NCBI RefSeq assembly: GCF_012273515.2
Contig: NZ_CP050975.2
Location: 3,472,001 to 3,536,000 of the forward strand
Reading direction: 5' to 3'
DNA length: 64,000 bases
Source: Streptomyces sp. RPA4-2
Lineage (GTDB): Bacteria; Actinomycetota; Actinomycetes; Streptomycetales; Streptomycetaceae
Part shown: positions 55,067 through 64,000 of the stretch, one piece after another
Layout: each line of letters begins with the position of its first letter
Numbering within the stretch: position 1 is the stretch's first letter
Notes under the pieces: generated by a model
Told to the model about the DNA's origin: nothing
Databases searched by the model: none
What the model saw: the letters and a program-made list of their open reading frames with translations, nothing else
Position numbers and translations under genes: made by a program

Positions 55067-56509
55067 ATGCGCTCGCACCTGCTCAATGACACGACCGCGG
55101 AGCGGTACCGCCGCTCCGTGACCGAAGGAATAGAGCGGGTGGCGGCCAAACTCGCCACCACCGACCGTCCGTTCACGGGCGTCTCGGTCGACGCCCTCGC
55201 GCCCCGCATCGAACAGATCGACCTGGACCGTCCGCTGCACGACACCAGCGCGGTCCTCGACGAACTGGAGGAGGTCTACCTCCGGGACGCGATCTACTTC
55301 CACCACCCCCGCTACCTCGCGCACCTCAACTGCCCGGTCGTCATACCGGCCGTGCTCGGCGAGGCCGTGCTGTCCGCCGTCAACTCCTCCCTCGACACCT
55401 GGGACCAGTCGGCCGGCGGCACCCTCATCGAGCGCAGACTCATCGACTGGACCAACGAGCGCATCGGCTTCGGACCCGCCGCCGACGGCGTGTTCACCAG
55501 CGGCGGCAGCCAGTCCAACCTGCAGGCGCTGCTGCTGGCCCGCGAGGAGGCCAAGACCGACGACCTCACCCGACTGCGCGTCCTCGCCTCCGAGGTCAGC
55601 CACTTCAGCGTCAAGAAGTCGGCGAAACTCCTCGGCCTGGGCGCCGACGCCGTCGTGTCGATCCCCGTCGACCACGACAAGCGCATGCAGACACTCGCGC
55701 TCGCCCGAGAACTGGAGCGCTGCAAGAGCGAGGGCCTGGTCCCGATGGCGGTCGTCGCGACCGCGGGCACCACCGACTTCGGTTCGATCGACCCGCTGCC
55801 CGAGATCGGCGAGCTGTGCGCCCGCAACGGGGCCTGGATGCACGTCGACGCCGCCTACGGCTGCGGCCTGCTCGCCTCGCTGAAGAACCGGGACCGCATC
55901 GACGGCATCGAGCGCGCCGACTCCGTCGCCGTCGACTACCACAAGTCCTTCTTCCAGCCGGTGAGTTCGTCCGCCGTGCTGGTGCGCGACGCCGCGACCC
56001 TGCGCCACGCCACCTACCACGCGGAATATCTGAACCCGCGCCGCATGGTCGAGGAGCGCATCCCCAACCAGGTCGACAAGTCCCTGCAGACCACCCGCCG
56101 CTTCGACGCGCTCAAGCTGTGGATGACGCTGCGCGTGATGGGCGCCGACGGCATCGGCGAACTCTTCGACGAGGTCTGCGACCTGGCGCAGGAGGGCTGG
56201 CGGCTGCTGGCCGCCGACCCGCGCTACGACGTGGTGGTCGAACCCTCGCTGTCCACCCTGGTCTTCCGGTTCATCCCGGCCGCCGTCACCGCCCCGGCCG
56301 AGATCGACCGCGCCAACCTCTACGCCCGCAAGGCCCTGTTCGCCTCCGGTGACGCCGTCGTGGCGGGCACCAAGGTCGGCGGACGCCACTACCTGAAGTT
56401 CACCCTGCTCAACCCCGAGACGACGGCCGACGACATCGCCGCCGTCCTCGATCTGATCGCCGGCCACGCCGAGCAGTACCTGGGAGAGTCCCTTGACCGC
56501 GCTTCCTGA
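55067..56509 (+). CDS. desA: Lysine decarboxylase DesA (desferrioxamine biosynthesis)
   Basis: PLP-dependent decarboxylase that makes cadaverine from lysine, the first step of desferrioxamine synthesis; 480 residues. Group II decarboxylase features: '[20 protein letters not shown]' (phosphate site near residue 145), '[19 protein letters not shown]', '[15 protein letters not shown]' (Asp to pyridine N) and the Schiff-base Lys in '[13 protein letters not shown]' near residue 300. ATG 55067 follows GGAGGA. First gene of four overlapping genes; its 3' end overlaps desB by 17 bp. Confidence 0.95.
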   Translation: MRSHLLNDTTAERYRRSVTEGIERVAAKLATTDRPFTGVSVDALAPRIEQIDLDRPLHDTSAVLDELEEVYLRDAIYFHHPRYLAHLNCPVVIPAVLGEAVLSAVNSSLDTWDQSAGGTLIERRLIDWTNERIGFGPAADGVFTSGGSQSNLQALLLAREEAKTDDLTRLRVLASEVSHFSVKKSAKLLGLGADAVVSIPVDHDKRMQTLALARELERCKSEGLVPMAVVATAGTTDFGSIDPLPEIGELCARNGAWMHVDAAYGCGLLASLKNRDRIDGIERADSVAVDYHKSFFQPVSSSAVLVRDAATLRHATYHAEYLNPRRMVEERIPNQVDKSLQTTRRFDALKLWMTLRVMGADGIGELFDEVCDLAQEGWRLLAADPRYDVVVEPSLSTLVFRFIPAAVTAPAEIDRANLYARKALFASGDAVVAGTKVGGRHYLKFTLLNPETTADDIAAVLDLIAGHAEQYLGESLDRAS

Positions 56510-57785
56510 ATCCGCCGAAGGCACCGGAAAGACGTACGACTTCGTAGGGATCGGTCTCGGCCCCTTCAACCTCGGTCTCGCCTGTCTCGCCGAGCCGATC
56601 GCCGAACTGGACGGCGTCTTCCTCGAGTCCAAGCCGGACTTCGAGTGGCACTCCGGGATGTTCCTGGAGGGCGCGCACCTGCAGACCCCGTTCATGTCGG
56701 ACCTGGTGACCCTCGCCGACCCGACCTCCCCGTACTCCTTCCTCAACTACCTGAAGGAATCGGGTCGTCTGTACGCGTTCTACATCCGCGAGAACTTCTA
56801 CCCGCTGCGGGTCGAGTACGACGACTACTGCCGCTGGGCCTCGTCGAAACTCTCCAGCGTCCGCTTCTCCACCACGGTCGCCGAGGTGACGTACGAGGAC
56901 GCGGCCGGGGTCTACGCCGTACGGACCGAGGCCGGTGACACCTACCGCGCCCGGCACCTGGTCCTCGGCACGGGCACCCCGCCGTACCTCCCCGAGGCCT
57001 GCGCGGACCTCGGCGGCGACTTCATCCACAACTCCCGCTATCTGCGGCACAAGAAGGAGCTGCAGGCGAAGGAGTCGATCACGCTGGTCGGCAGCGGGCA
57101 GTCCGCCGCCGAGATCTACTACGACCTGCTCAGCGAGATCGACGTCCACGGCTACCGGCTCAACTGGGTCACACGCTCCCCGCGCTTCTTCCCGCTCGAA
57201 TACACCAAGCTCACGCTGGAGATGACCTCCCCGGAGTACATCGACTACTTCCACGCGCTGCCCGAGCAGACCCGCTACCGCCTCCAGACGGAGCAGAAGG
57301 GCCTGTTCAAGGGCATCGACGGCGAGCTGATCGACGCCATCTTCGACCTGCTCTACCAGAAGAACCTCGGCGGCCCCGTCCCCACCCGGCTGCTCACCAA
57401 CTCGGCTCTGAACAGCGTGCGTCACGAGGACGGCGGCTACACCCTCGGCCTGCGCCAGGAGGAGCAGGGCAAGGACTACGAGCTGCGGTCGGAAGGCCTG
57501 ATCCTGGCCACCGGCTACAAGTACGCCGAGCCCGCGTTCCTGGCACCGGTCCGCGACCGGCTGCGCTACGACAGCCGCGGCAACTTCGACGTGGCCCGCA
57601 ACTACGCCGTCGACACCACCGGGCGCGGCGTCTTCCTGCAGAACGCCGGCGTGCACACGCACAGCATCACCAGCCCCGACCTCGGCATGGGCGCCTACCG
57701 CAACGCGTCCATCATCCGTGAGCTGCTCGGCACCGAGTACTACCCGGTCGAGAAGTCGATCGCGTTCCAGGAGTTCAGCGTATGA
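56493..57785 (+). CDS. desB: Cadaverine N-monooxygenase DesB
   Basis: FAD/NADPH-dependent N-hydroxylase that converts cadaverine to N-hydroxycadaverine; 430 residues. FAD site '[20 protein letters not shown]' near residues 15-34, NADPH site '[19 protein letters not shown]' near 196, and '[16 protein letters not shown]' near 340, all as in IucD/lysine hydroxylases. The start is TTG 56493, behind GGGAGAG; no ATG or GTG exists before the FAD motif. It overlaps desA by 17 bp and desC by 4 bp. Confidence 0.94.
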   Translation: MTALPESAEGTGKTYDFVGIGLGPFNLGLACLAEPIAELDGVFLESKPDFEWHSGMFLEGAHLQTPFMSDLVTLADPTSPYSFLNYLKESGRLYAFYIRENFYPLRVEYDDYCRWASSKLSSVRFSTTVAEVTYEDAAGVYAVRTEAGDTYRARHLVLGTGTPPYLPEACADLGGDFIHNSRYLRHKKELQAKESITLVGSGQSAAEIYYDLLSEIDVHGYRLNWVTRSPRFFPLEYTKLTLEMTSPEYIDYFHALPEQTRYRLQTEQKGLFKGIDGELIDAIFDLLYQKNLGGPVPTRLLTNSALNSVRHEDGGYTLGLRQEEQGKDYELRSEGLILATGYKYAEPAFLAPVRDRLRYDSRGNFDVARNYAVDTTGRGVFLQNAGVHTHSITSPDLGMGAYRNASIIRELLGTEYYPVEKSIAFQEFSV

Positions 57786-58330
57786 GCCGCACCGGCATAG
57801 GTGTCCTCACCGTCCGCCCGCTCGATCCGGTCCAGGACGCCGGGCTGCTGCACGGGTGGGTGACGCACCCCAAGTCCGCGTTCTGGATGATGCAGGGCGC
57901 GAAACTGCACGACGTGGAGCGCGAGTACATGGCCATCGCGGCCGCCGAGCACCACCACGCGTATCTCGGGCTGCGCGACGGCGAGCCCGCGTTCCTGATG
58001 GAGAGGTACGACCCGCGCCATGTCGAGCTGGTCGGCCTGTACGAGCCCCAGCCCGGCGACGTCGGCATGCACTTCCTGGTCGCGCCGACCGACACGCCCG
58101 TGCACGGTTTCACCCGGGCCGTGATCACCACGGTGATGAGGCACTTGTTCGCCGACCCGGCGACCCGGCGTGTCGTCGTCGAACCCGACGTGAACAACAC
58201 GGCCGTGCACGCCCTCAACGAGGCCGTCGGCTTCGTGGCCGAGCGGGAGATCCAGAAGCCCGAGAAGCGCGCGCTGCTGAGCTTCTGCACGCGGGAGCGG
58301 TTCGAGGCAGCGGTAGGAGCAGCCGCATGA
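57782..58330 (+). CDS. desC: N-hydroxycadaverine acyltransferase DesC
   Basis: GNAT-related acyltransferase that adds succinyl or acetyl groups from CoA to N-hydroxycadaverine; 182 residues of the IucB/AlcB-like family. '[28 protein letters not shown]' near the N-terminus and '[25 protein letters not shown]' near the C-terminus are the family's characteristic blocks. ATG 57782 overlaps the desB stop (ATGA), and the stop overlaps desD in the same way. Confidence 0.93.
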   Translation: MSRTGIGVLTVRPLDPVQDAGLLHGWVTHPKSAFWMMQGAKLHDVEREYMAIAAAEHHHAYLGLRDGEPAFLMERYDPRHVELVGLYEPQPGDVGMHFLVAPTDTPVHGFTRAVITTVMRHLFADPATRRVVVEPDVNNTAVHALNEAVGFVAEREIQKPEKRALLSFCTRERFEAAVGAAA

Positions 58331-60099
58331 CCCTGTCCGACGCCGTGTCCCACCTCTCCCCCGAACGCTGGGAGCGCGCCAACCGCCTCCTCGTCCGCAA
58401 GGCGCTCGCCGAGTTCGCCCACGAGCGGCTGATCACGCCGGAGACCGCCGGGGACGACCGTTACGTCGTCCGCAGCGACGACGGCCTGACCCGCTACGGG
58501 TTCACCGCGACCGTCCGCTCCCTCGACCACTGGCAGATCGACGCCGAGTCGGTCACCCGCCACCGGGACGAGACCGAACTCCCGCTCGCCGCGCTGGACT
58601 TCTTCATCGAGCTGAGGAAGTCGCTCGGTCTGAGCGACGAGGTCCTGCCGGTCTATCTGGAGGAGATCTCCTCCACTCTCTCGGGCACCTGCTTCAAGCT
58701 CACCAAGCCGCGGATCACCTCCGCCGAGCTCGCCGGGGCGGGGTTCCAGGCGATCGAGACGGGCATGACCGAGGGCCACCCCTGCTTCGTCGCCAACAAC
58801 GGGCGGCTCGGCTTCGGTGTCCACGAGTACCTGTCCTACGCGCCGGAGACCGCGAGCCCGGTCCGGCTGGTGTGGCTGGCCGCGCACCGCTCCCGGGCCG
58901 CGTTCACCGCCGGTGTGGGCATCGAGTACGAGTCCTTCGTACGCGCGGAACTCGGCGGGCCGACACTGGCACGGTTCGCCGCCACGCTCACCGGCCAGGG
59001 GCTGGACCCGGAGGACTACCTCCTGATCCCCGTCCACCCCTGGCAGTGGTGGAACAAGCTCTCGGTGACGTTCGCGGCCGAGGTCGCCCGGCGTCACCTG
59101 GTGTGCCTGGGCGAGGGGGACGACGAGTACCTGGCCCAGCAGTCGATCCGGACGTTCTTCAACACGTCGAGTCCCGAGAAGCACTATGTGAAGACCGCTC
59201 TGTCGGTCCTCAACATGGGCTTCATGCGGGGGCTCTCGGCCGCGTACATGGAGGCGACGCCGGCGATCAACGACTGGCTGGCCCAGCTCGTCGAGAACGA
59301 CCCGGTGCTCAGGTCCACCGGCCTGTCGATCATCCGCGAACGTGCCGCCGTCGGTTACCGCCACCTGGAGTACGAGGCCGCCACCGACCGCTACTCCCCG
59401 TACCGCAAGATGCTCGCCGCCCTGTGGCGGGAGAGCCCCGTGGCCTCGCTCCGGGAGGGCGAGACCCTGGCGACGATGGCCTCCCTGGTCCATGTCGACC
59501 ACGAGGGCGTCTCGTTCGCGGGCGCGCTCATCGAGCGGTCGGGGCTGACGCCGGTGGAGTGGCTGCGCGGCTATCTGCGGGCCTACCTCACCCCGCTGCT
59601 GCACAGCTTCTACGCCTACGACCTCGTCTACATGCCGCACGGCGAGAACGTCATCCTGGTCCTCGAGGACGGTGCCGTGCGGCGCGCGATCTACAAGGAC
59701 ATCGCGGAGGAGATCGCCGTCATGGACGCGCAGGCGGTGCTGCCGCCCGCGGTCGAGCGGATCCGCGTCGAGGTCCCCGAGGACACGAAGCTCCTGTCGA
59801 TCTTCACGGACGTCTTCGACTGCTTCTTCCGCTTCCTGGCGGCGAACCTCGCGGCCGAGGGCGTCCTCGACGAGGACGTGTTCTGGCGGACGGTGGCGGA
59901 GTCGGTGCGCGCGTACCAGAAGGCGACGCCCGAACTCGCGGAGAAGTTCGCGCAGTACGACCTGTTCGCACCCGAGTTCGCGCTGTCCTGCCTCAACCGG
60001 CTCCAGTTGCGCGACAACCGGCAGATGGTGGATCTGACGGATCCGTCCGGAGCGCTGCAGCTGGTCGGCACGCTGAGGAACCCGATCGCGGGCCGCTGA
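58327..60099 (+). CDS. desD: Desferrioxamine synthetase DesD (NIS synthetase)
   Basis: ATP-dependent, NRPS-independent siderophore synthetase that oligomerises and cyclises acylated hydroxycadaverine to desferrioxamine; 590 residues, typical of IucA/IucC proteins. Conserved blocks: 'ITSAELAGAGFQAIETGMTEGHPCFVANNGRLGF' (ATP loop and the usual HP motif), 'IPVHPWQWWNKLS', 'QQSIRTFFNTSSPEKHYVKTALSVLNMGFMRGL' and 'HSFYAYDLVYMPHGENVILVLEDG'. ATG 58327 overlaps desC by 4 bp. Ends at a bidirectional terminator. Confidence 0.95.
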   Translation: MTLSDAVSHLSPERWERANRLLVRKALAEFAHERLITPETAGDDRYVVRSDDGLTRYGFTATVRSLDHWQIDAESVTRHRDETELPLAALDFFIELRKSLGLSDEVLPVYLEEISSTLSGTCFKLTKPRITSAELAGAGFQAIETGMTEGHPCFVANNGRLGFGVHEYLSYAPETASPVRLVWLAAHRSRAAFTAGVGIEYESFVRAELGGPTLARFAATLTGQGLDPEDYLLIPVHPWQWWNKLSVTFAAEVARRHLVCLGEGDDEYLAQQSIRTFFNTSSPEKHYVKTALSVLNMGFMRGLSAAYMEATPAINDWLAQLVENDPVLRSTGLSIIRERAAVGYRHLEYEAATDRYSPYRKMLAALWRESPVASLREGETLATMASLVHVDHEGVSFAGALIERSGLTPVEWLRGYLRAYLTPLLHSFYAYDLVYMPHGENVILVLEDGAVRRAIYKDIAEEIAVMDAQAVLPPAVERIRVEVPEDTKLLSIFTDVFDCFFRFLAANLAAEGVLDEDVFWRTVAESVRAYQKATPELAEKFAQYDLFAPEFALSCLNRLQLRDNRQMVDLTDPSGALQLVGTLRNPIAGR

Positions 60100-60103
60100 G
60101 CCG

Positions 60104-60139
60104 GGTGGGGCTCAGGGGACGGTCCCCCTGAGCCCCACC
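60104..60139. terminator. Bidirectional terminator (desD / hexosaminidase)
   Basis: Perfect 15-bp arms (60104-60118 with 60125-60139) and a 6-base loop between convergent genes, 4 bp after desD. Confidence 0.88.
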
Positions 60140-60155
60140 TCCGTCCCGCAGGGGA

Positions 60156-61742
60156 TCAGACGCCGGGCCAGGGAACCTGGGGCGACTTGTAGTAACCGAT
60201 GCCCAGCGCGTCCCAGCGCGGCGCCTGGGCGGCGAGCCGCACCTTGTAGGTGTCCCAGTCGTGCGTCGAGGCGGGCGACCAGCCGAGTTCGGCCACTCCG
60301 GGCAGCCGTGGGAAGGCCATGTAGTCGATGTCCGCTCCGGTGACGAGGGTCTCCGACCACAGCGGCGCCTCGACGCCCCGGATCGCCGACGCGGGCGCGC
60401 CGGGAAGGTAGGTGCCGGGATCCCAGTCGTACGCGCGCTTCACCTCGACCAGACCCGCCCAGTCCTGCCCGAGCGGGGTGTCCTCGGTGTACTTCATGTC
60501 GAGGTAGATCCGGTCGGCCGGCGACAGCACGAGCCCCGTCCCGTTCCGCGCGGCCTGCGCGACCTGCTCCTTCTCCGTGGCACTGGTGTCGTCGAGCCCC
60601 CAGTACTGCGCGAGCGCGCCCTTCGCCGGGGTCGCCCCGGTCAGCTGGTGCCAGCCCATCACCTTCTTGCCGTACTTGGCGACGAGGGGCTGCACCTTGT
60701 TCATGAAGGTCACGTAGTCGGCGTGGCTGGTGGAGTGGGCCTCGTCCCCGCCGATGTGGAGGTACGTGCCGGGCGTGAGCGCGGCCAGCTCCCGGATCAC
60801 GTCGTCCACGAAGTCGTACGTCGCCGGCTTGCCCACGCACAGGGAGCTGAAGCCGACGTCGGTACCGGTGTAGAGCGGAGGCGCGGTCCCGTCGCAGTTC
60901 AGCCGGGCGTACGAGGCGAGCGCGGCGTTGGTGTGCCCCGGCATGTCGATCTCCGGGACGACGTCCAGATAGCGCTCGGCGGCGTACCGCACGATCTCCC
61001 GGTACTGGGCCTTGGTGTAGGAGCCCGCGGGTCCGCCGCCGACCTGGGTGGAGCCTCCGTACGCGGCGAGGCGCGGCCAGGAGTCGACGGCGATGCGCCA
61101 GCCCTGGTCGTCGCTCAGGTGCAGATGCAGCTTGTTGATCTTGTACAGGGCCAGCTCGTCGATGTACCGCTCGACCTGGGCGACGGTGAAGAAGTGCCGG
61201 GAGACGTCCAGCATCGCGCCGCGGTAGCCGTAGCGCGGGGTGTCCTCGATGGTGCCGCCCGCGACCAGCCAGGGGCCCGGCTGCACGGAGTCGCTCTCCA
61301 CGGCGGCCGGGAGGAGCTGGCGCAGGGTCTGCACGCCGTGGAAGAGGCCGGCCGGTTTGCCGGCGGTGATGGTGATGCCGCTTCTGCCACTGGCCAGCCG
61401 GTACCCCTCGGCACCGAGGGTCCGGTCGCCGAGCCGCAGCCGGATGCCGCCGGTGCCCCGGTCGGTGACCGGCAGCCGGTAGCCGGTGGAGGGCCGCAGG
61501 ACGCCGGCCAGGTAGGCGCCGACCCGGCGGACCTCACGCGAGTCGTCGACCCGGATGCGGGTGTCCCGGGTGATGCCGTACGGTGACCCGCCCGCGTCGA
61601 CCGAGGCGGGCGCCGGAACAACCCGGCCCAGCGGTACGGCTGTTCGGCCGGCCGCGGAGGATGTCCCGCCGGCGACGGAGATGCTTGCGGCCGCCACGAG
61701 CAGCAGCGTACCGAGAAGGCGGGGCGTTCTGTGCAGTCTCAC
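60156..61742 (-). CDS. Secreted beta-N-acetylhexosaminidase (GH20)
   Basis: Extracellular enzyme that cuts terminal N-acetylhexosamines from chitin oligosaccharides; 528 residues. Signal peptide 'MRLHRTPRLLGTLLLVAAAS', an N-terminal GH20b domain (about 40-160), then the catalytic barrel with 'RYGYRGAMLDVSRHFFTVAQVERY', 'LHLHLSDDQGWRI', the Asp-Glu pair in 'YLHIGGDEAHSTSH' (substrate-assisted catalysis) and 'PRLPGVAELGWSP'. It closely resembles the studied enzymes of S. plicatus and S. coelicolor. GTG 61742 follows AAGGGAG. A DasR-type site lies 59-74 bp upstream. Confidence 0.93.
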   Translation of the reverse strand: MRLHRTPRLLGTLLLVAAASISVAGGTSSAAGRTAVPLGRVVPAPASVDAGGSPYGITRDTRIRVDDSREVRRVGAYLAGVLRPSTGYRLPVTDRGTGGIRLRLGDRTLGAEGYRLASGRSGITITAGKPAGLFHGVQTLRQLLPAAVESDSVQPGPWLVAGGTIEDTPRYGYRGAMLDVSRHFFTVAQVERYIDELALYKINKLHLHLSDDQGWRIAVDSWPRLAAYGGSTQVGGGPAGSYTKAQYREIVRYAAERYLDVVPEIDMPGHTNAALASYARLNCDGTAPPLYTGTDVGFSSLCVGKPATYDFVDDVIRELAALTPGTYLHIGGDEAHSTSHADYVTFMNKVQPLVAKYGKKVMGWHQLTGATPAKGALAQYWGLDDTSATEKEQVAQAARNGTGLVLSPADRIYLDMKYTEDTPLGQDWAGLVEVKRAYDWDPGTYLPGAPASAIRGVEAPLWSETLVTGADIDYMAFPRLPGVAELGWSPASTHDWDTYKVRLAAQAPRWDALGIGYYKSPQVPWPGV

Positions 61743-61800
61743 ATGCGCTCCCTTCAGGTCCCACGAGCTGTCATGAGCCCCTTGGCTTCCCTGGGCTCCG

Positions 61801-61816
61801 ATGGGTATAGACCACT
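61801..61816 (-). promoter_or_regulatory. DasR-responsive element (dre)
   Basis: Minus-strand AGTGGTCTATACCCAT matches the dre consensus ACTGGTCTAGACCAGT at 12 of 16 positions, including TGGTCTA and ACC. It is placed 59-74 bp upstream of the hexosaminidase start. DasR control of hexosaminidase genes by N-acetylglucosamine signals is known in S. coelicolor. It also lies 32 bp before the divergent DUF4429 gene. Confidence 0.75.
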
Positions 61817-61847
61817 CTGCCGCAGAGCCGGTGAAACAATCCCCCTC

Positions 61848-62723
61848 ATGGCGGAAATCATCCAGAAGGACGGGACCTGGATCTTCGACGGCGACGCGCT
61901 GCGGCTGACTCCCGGGCGCGACAGGAACGTGAGCCTGCTCCGCCGGGCCTTGGGTGAACTGACCGTCCCGCTGGGGGCGTTGGCCGGAATATCCTTCGAA
62001 CAGGGCAAGCGCAGCGGGCGGTTGCGGCTCCGGCTGCGGGACGGCGCCGACCCGCTGCTGCAGGCCACCGGCGGCAGGCTCGCCGAGCCCAACGACCCCT
62101 ATCAGCTGACCGTCGAGTCCGAGCGCTACGGCGTCGCCGAGTACGTCGTGGACGAGGTCCGCAACGCGCTGCTCCTGGACCAGGTCCCGGCCGGTCCGGT
62201 CGACGGCTATCTGCTCCCCGGTCCCGCCGTACCGCTGTCCGCCTCCGCGGGCGACGGCACGGCGAGCTTCGACGGGGAGCAGGTGCGCCTGGAGTGGAAC
62301 TGGAAGACCGAGGACGCGAAGGCGTCCGCCGGCACCCGCCGCCTCGCGCTCCGCGACATCACGGGCGTCGAGTGGCACCCCGCGGTCGGCCTGGAGAACG
62401 GCTGCCTCCGCTTCACCGTGCGCGGTGCCGGCACCAAGGCTCCGCCGAAGTACGACCCGCACGCGGTGGAGCTGTGGGGCTTCAAGAAGGATCCGCTGAT
62501 GGCGCTGGTCGCGGCGGCGGTGCAGGCGCGACTCGACCATCCGACGGCGCCTCCCGAGCGGCCGCCGGTGAAGGGAACTCCGGCGGTCCCGCACCCGGCC
62601 CCGGAGGCCGACCACGACGCCCTGCTGCGGCGTCTGCGCGAACTGGGCGACCTCCACAGGTCCGGCGTCCTGACGGACGACGAGTTCGCCCTCGCCAAGC
62701 AGGCGGTCCTCAGGCGCATGTGA
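61848..62723 (+). CDS. DUF4429 protein with C-terminal SHOCT-like domain
   Basis: A 291-residue cytoplasmic protein. Two similar beta-rich repeats, about residues 1-115 and 120-225 ('WIFDGDALRLTPGRDRNVSLLRRALGELTVPL' and 'ASFDGEQVRLEWNWK...RRLALRDITGVEWHP'), correspond to DUF4429 (PH-like). The last 35 residues ('DHDALLRRLRELGDLHRSGVLTDDEFALAKQAVL') form a SHOCT-type helix pair often found on oligomerising proteins. ATG 61848. Divergent from the hexosaminidase and sharing its dre region. Function unknown. Confidence 0.82.
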   Translation: MAEIIQKDGTWIFDGDALRLTPGRDRNVSLLRRALGELTVPLGALAGISFEQGKRSGRLRLRLRDGADPLLQATGGRLAEPNDPYQLTVESERYGVAEYVVDEVRNALLLDQVPAGPVDGYLLPGPAVPLSASAGDGTASFDGEQVRLEWNWKTEDAKASAGTRRLALRDITGVEWHPAVGLENGCLRFTVRGAGTKAPPKYDPHAVELWGFKKDPLMALVAAAVQARLDHPTAPPERPPVKGTPAVPHPAPEADHDALLRRLRELGDLHRSGVLTDDEFALAKQAVLRRM

Positions 62724-62765
62724 GCGCCCGAGGACCGCCTGCGGCGCCTACGCCCCGGCGTGCGG

Positions 62766-62837
62766 GCGTACGGGCGTACGGGCGTACGGGCGTACGGGCG
62801 TACGGGCGTACGGGCGTACGGGCGTACGGGCGTACGG
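62766..62837. repeat. Nine perfect tandem copies of the octamer GCGTACGG
   Basis: 72 bp of an uninterrupted 8-bp repeat between the convergent DUF4429 and phosphatase genes. Each unit carries the 6-bp palindrome CGTACG. The array begins 42 bp after one stop codon and ends 6 bp from the other. Confidence 0.95.
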
Positions 62838-62843
62838 GGTGGC

Positions 62844-64000
62844 CTACTTGGCCCGGCGGGCCACCGTGAAGTGGTCGACCTCGGCACCGGTCTCGGCGAT
62901 GCCGCGCACCGTCAGCGTGGTCAGGCGGCCCCTCGACGCGGGGGTGACGTCCACGCGCAGGAACGAGTAGTTGAGGTAGCGCACCCGCGACCAGGCGACC
63001 GTCTCGTTCTGCTTGCCGTCCTTCAGGTTGATGAAGGAGGCGACCGAGTCGACCTCGTTCTCGTGACCCTCGTACGACTCCGCCGCGCTGAACGCGTACA
63101 GGCTGCGCCCGGCCGCGCCCGCCGTCACGTACACGACACCGTCGGTCTCCGGGTACGCGGTGCCGCCGATCGGCAGCTTCTTGGTGACCTTGTTGCCCTT
63201 GATGACGTCCGTGCGCTCGTACTGGTGGTTGTGGCCGTTGATCACCAGGTCCACCGTGTACTTCTCGAACAGCGGCACCCACTCCTGTCGCACGCCCCCC
63301 TCCGAGGCGTGCGCCGTGGAGGTGCAGTAGGCGCAGTGGTGGAAGAAGACGACCACGAAGTCGACGTCCCTGGAGGCCCGGAACTTCTTGAGCTGCCCCT
63401 CCAGCCACTTGGTCTGGGTGCCGCCGGAGATGCCGAGGTTGGCCGGGATCTCGAACGAGATGTCGTTGGCGTCCAGCGAGATGACCGCCGTGTTGCCGTA
63501 GACGAAGGAGTACACACCCGGGAGGTTCTTCGCGTCCGGGCCGTTGTCCGGGAGGCTCCAGCGGGCCTCTTCGCCGCCGTAGCCGTTGGGCGAGTACCAG
63601 GCCTCCATGTCGTGGTTGCCGTACGCCGGCATCCACGGGACCTGCTTGGCGACCGTCTCGGTCTGGGCGAGGAACTGGTCCCATACGCGCGAGTCGAAGC
63701 CGGTGTCCTCCGTCTTGCCCGCGCCGGACGGGTCCGCGTACGCGATGTCGCCGGCGTGCAGGTGGAAGGCCGGGTTCTGGCCGAGGAGCAGGGCGTCGTT
63801 GGCGAGGCCGTGGTAGCCGACACCCTCGTCGCCGAAGGCCGTGAAGGTGAACGGCTCGGAGCGGTCGGGCGCGGTGGTGAAGGTGCCGAGGGTGCCCAGC
63901 AGGTGGGACGCCGCCGGGTCGAAGCCCGCGTGGCCGACTCCGTAGTAGTACGTCTTGCCGGGGCGCAGGTGGGTGAGCTTGGCGTGCAGGTAGTACTGGG
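62844..64000 (-). CDS. Purple-acid-phosphatase-like metallophosphoesterase (5' end off right edge)
   Basis: The last ~385 residues of a secreted-type metallophosphoesterase; the reading frame stays open to the window edge, so the start is outside. An N-terminal fibronectin III-like part ('YYLHAKLTHLRPGKTYYYGVGHAG') precedes the catalytic domain with motifs I-V: 'FTAFGDEGVG', 'HLHAGDIAYAD', 'WMPAYGNHDMEAWY', 'FVVVFFHHCAY' and 'LVINGHNHQYERTD'. The GDxG/GDxxY/GNHD/GHxH set with Tyr in AGDIAYAD is typical of purple acid phosphatases. The C-terminal beta segment ends 'EVDHFTVARRAK'. It is likely to be phosphate-regulated, but the promoter is outside. Confidence 0.88.
   Translation of the reverse strand, partial: QYYLHAKLTHLRPGKTYYYGVGHAGFDPAASHLLGTLGTFTTAPDRSEPFTFTAFGDEGVGYHGLANDALLLGQNPAFHLHAGDIAYADPSGAGKTEDTGFDSRVWDQFLAQTETVAKQVPWMPAYGNHDMEAWYSPNGYGGEEARWSLPDNGPDAKNLPGVYSFVYGNTAVISLDANDISFEIPANLGISGGTQTKWLEGQLKKFRASRDVDFVVVFFHHCAYCTSTAHASEGGVRQEWVPLFEKYTVDLVINGHNHQYERTDVIKGNKVTKKLPIGGTAYPETDGVVYVTAGAAGRSLYAFSAAESYEGHENEVDSVASFINLKDGKQNETVAWSRVRYLNYSFLRVDVTPASRGRLTTLTVRGIAETGAEVDHFTVARRAK

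Noticed and set aside
54917..56746. 609-residue minus-strand frame across desA
   Set aside because: Shadow of desA and its leader; the start lies inside desB and the sequence has no family features.
62710..63684. Minus-strand frame with VRPYARTP repeats
   Set aside because: The repeat is only the translated octamer array, and the rest is an alternative frame of the metallophosphoesterase gene.
1..64000. Mobile island, prophage, CRISPR, tRNA or rRNA genes
   Set aside because: No integrase, transposase, spaced repeats, cloverleaf or rRNA sequence was recognised, and base composition is even throughout.

Overview
The window is a high-GC (about 72%) chromosomal segment whose codon use (G or C almost always in third position), Tat-type signals, dispersed intergenic repeats and desferrioxamine locus all point to a Streptomyces species. 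From memory, the gene order follows the core-chromosome stretch of S. coelicolor that runs from the citrate synthase gene to just beyond the desABCD/hexosaminidase genes. I see no tRNA, rRNA, CRISPR array, phage or insertion sequence, so this is core genome rather than an island.

Layout. 1-3.0 kb: start of citrate synthase (cut by the left edge) and a RecD2-type helicase. 3.1-9.1 kb: a ribose-type operon of LacI repressor, double-ATPase ABC protein, a fused permease plus sugar-binding protein, ribokinase and ribose pyranase, closed by a strong terminator. 9.3-14.3 kb: a DUF937 protein, then a divergent LacI-controlled cassette of unknown substrate (Gfo/Idh oxidoreductase, DUF993 aldolase-like protein, sugar isomerase/epimerase). 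14.3-22.9 kb: dispersed repeat, Tat-exported phospholipase C, MarR-GNAT fusion, second isomerase, MFS exporter, divergent hemC paralogue, EamA/LysR pair. 23.2-35.0 kb: secreted or envelope proteins (NagZ-like GH3 enzyme, lipoprotein, S37 peptidase, small secreted proteins, beta-lactamase-fold protein, endonuclease I) and a 1239-residue fused ABC exporter. 35.1-41.4 kb: a thiamine-diphosphate enzyme and a ureohydrolase with overlapping genes, a sodium symporter and a PucR regulator, which I suspect form an arginine/guanidino-acid route. 41.5-46.8 kb: phosphatase-like protein, CDF efflux protein, thioesterase, acyl-CoA dehydrogenase, a small gene broken by an in-frame TGA, and a TetR regulator. 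46.9-52.6 kb: the leucine-degradation operon (methylcrotonyl-CoA carboxylase beta and alpha, HMG-CoA lyase, isovaleryl-CoA dehydrogenase). 52.8-60.1 kb: desE, desF and desABCD, each transcription unit behind an iron box. 60.1-64.0 kb: GH20 hexosaminidase with a DasR-type site, DUF4429 protein, a 9-copy octamer repeat and a purple-acid-phosphatase-like gene cut by the right edge.

Things that stand out: two regulator genes (LacI at 3.1 kb, PucR at 39.9 kb) each lose frame at a run of five C, and one extra C restores a convincing reading frame in both; a small gene at 46 kb is interrupted by TGA; the ABC exporter at 28-32 kb has one degenerate and one consensus ATP site; and the DUF993 cassette and the ThDP-enzyme/ureohydrolase pair are the best candidates for pathways not described in this genus.
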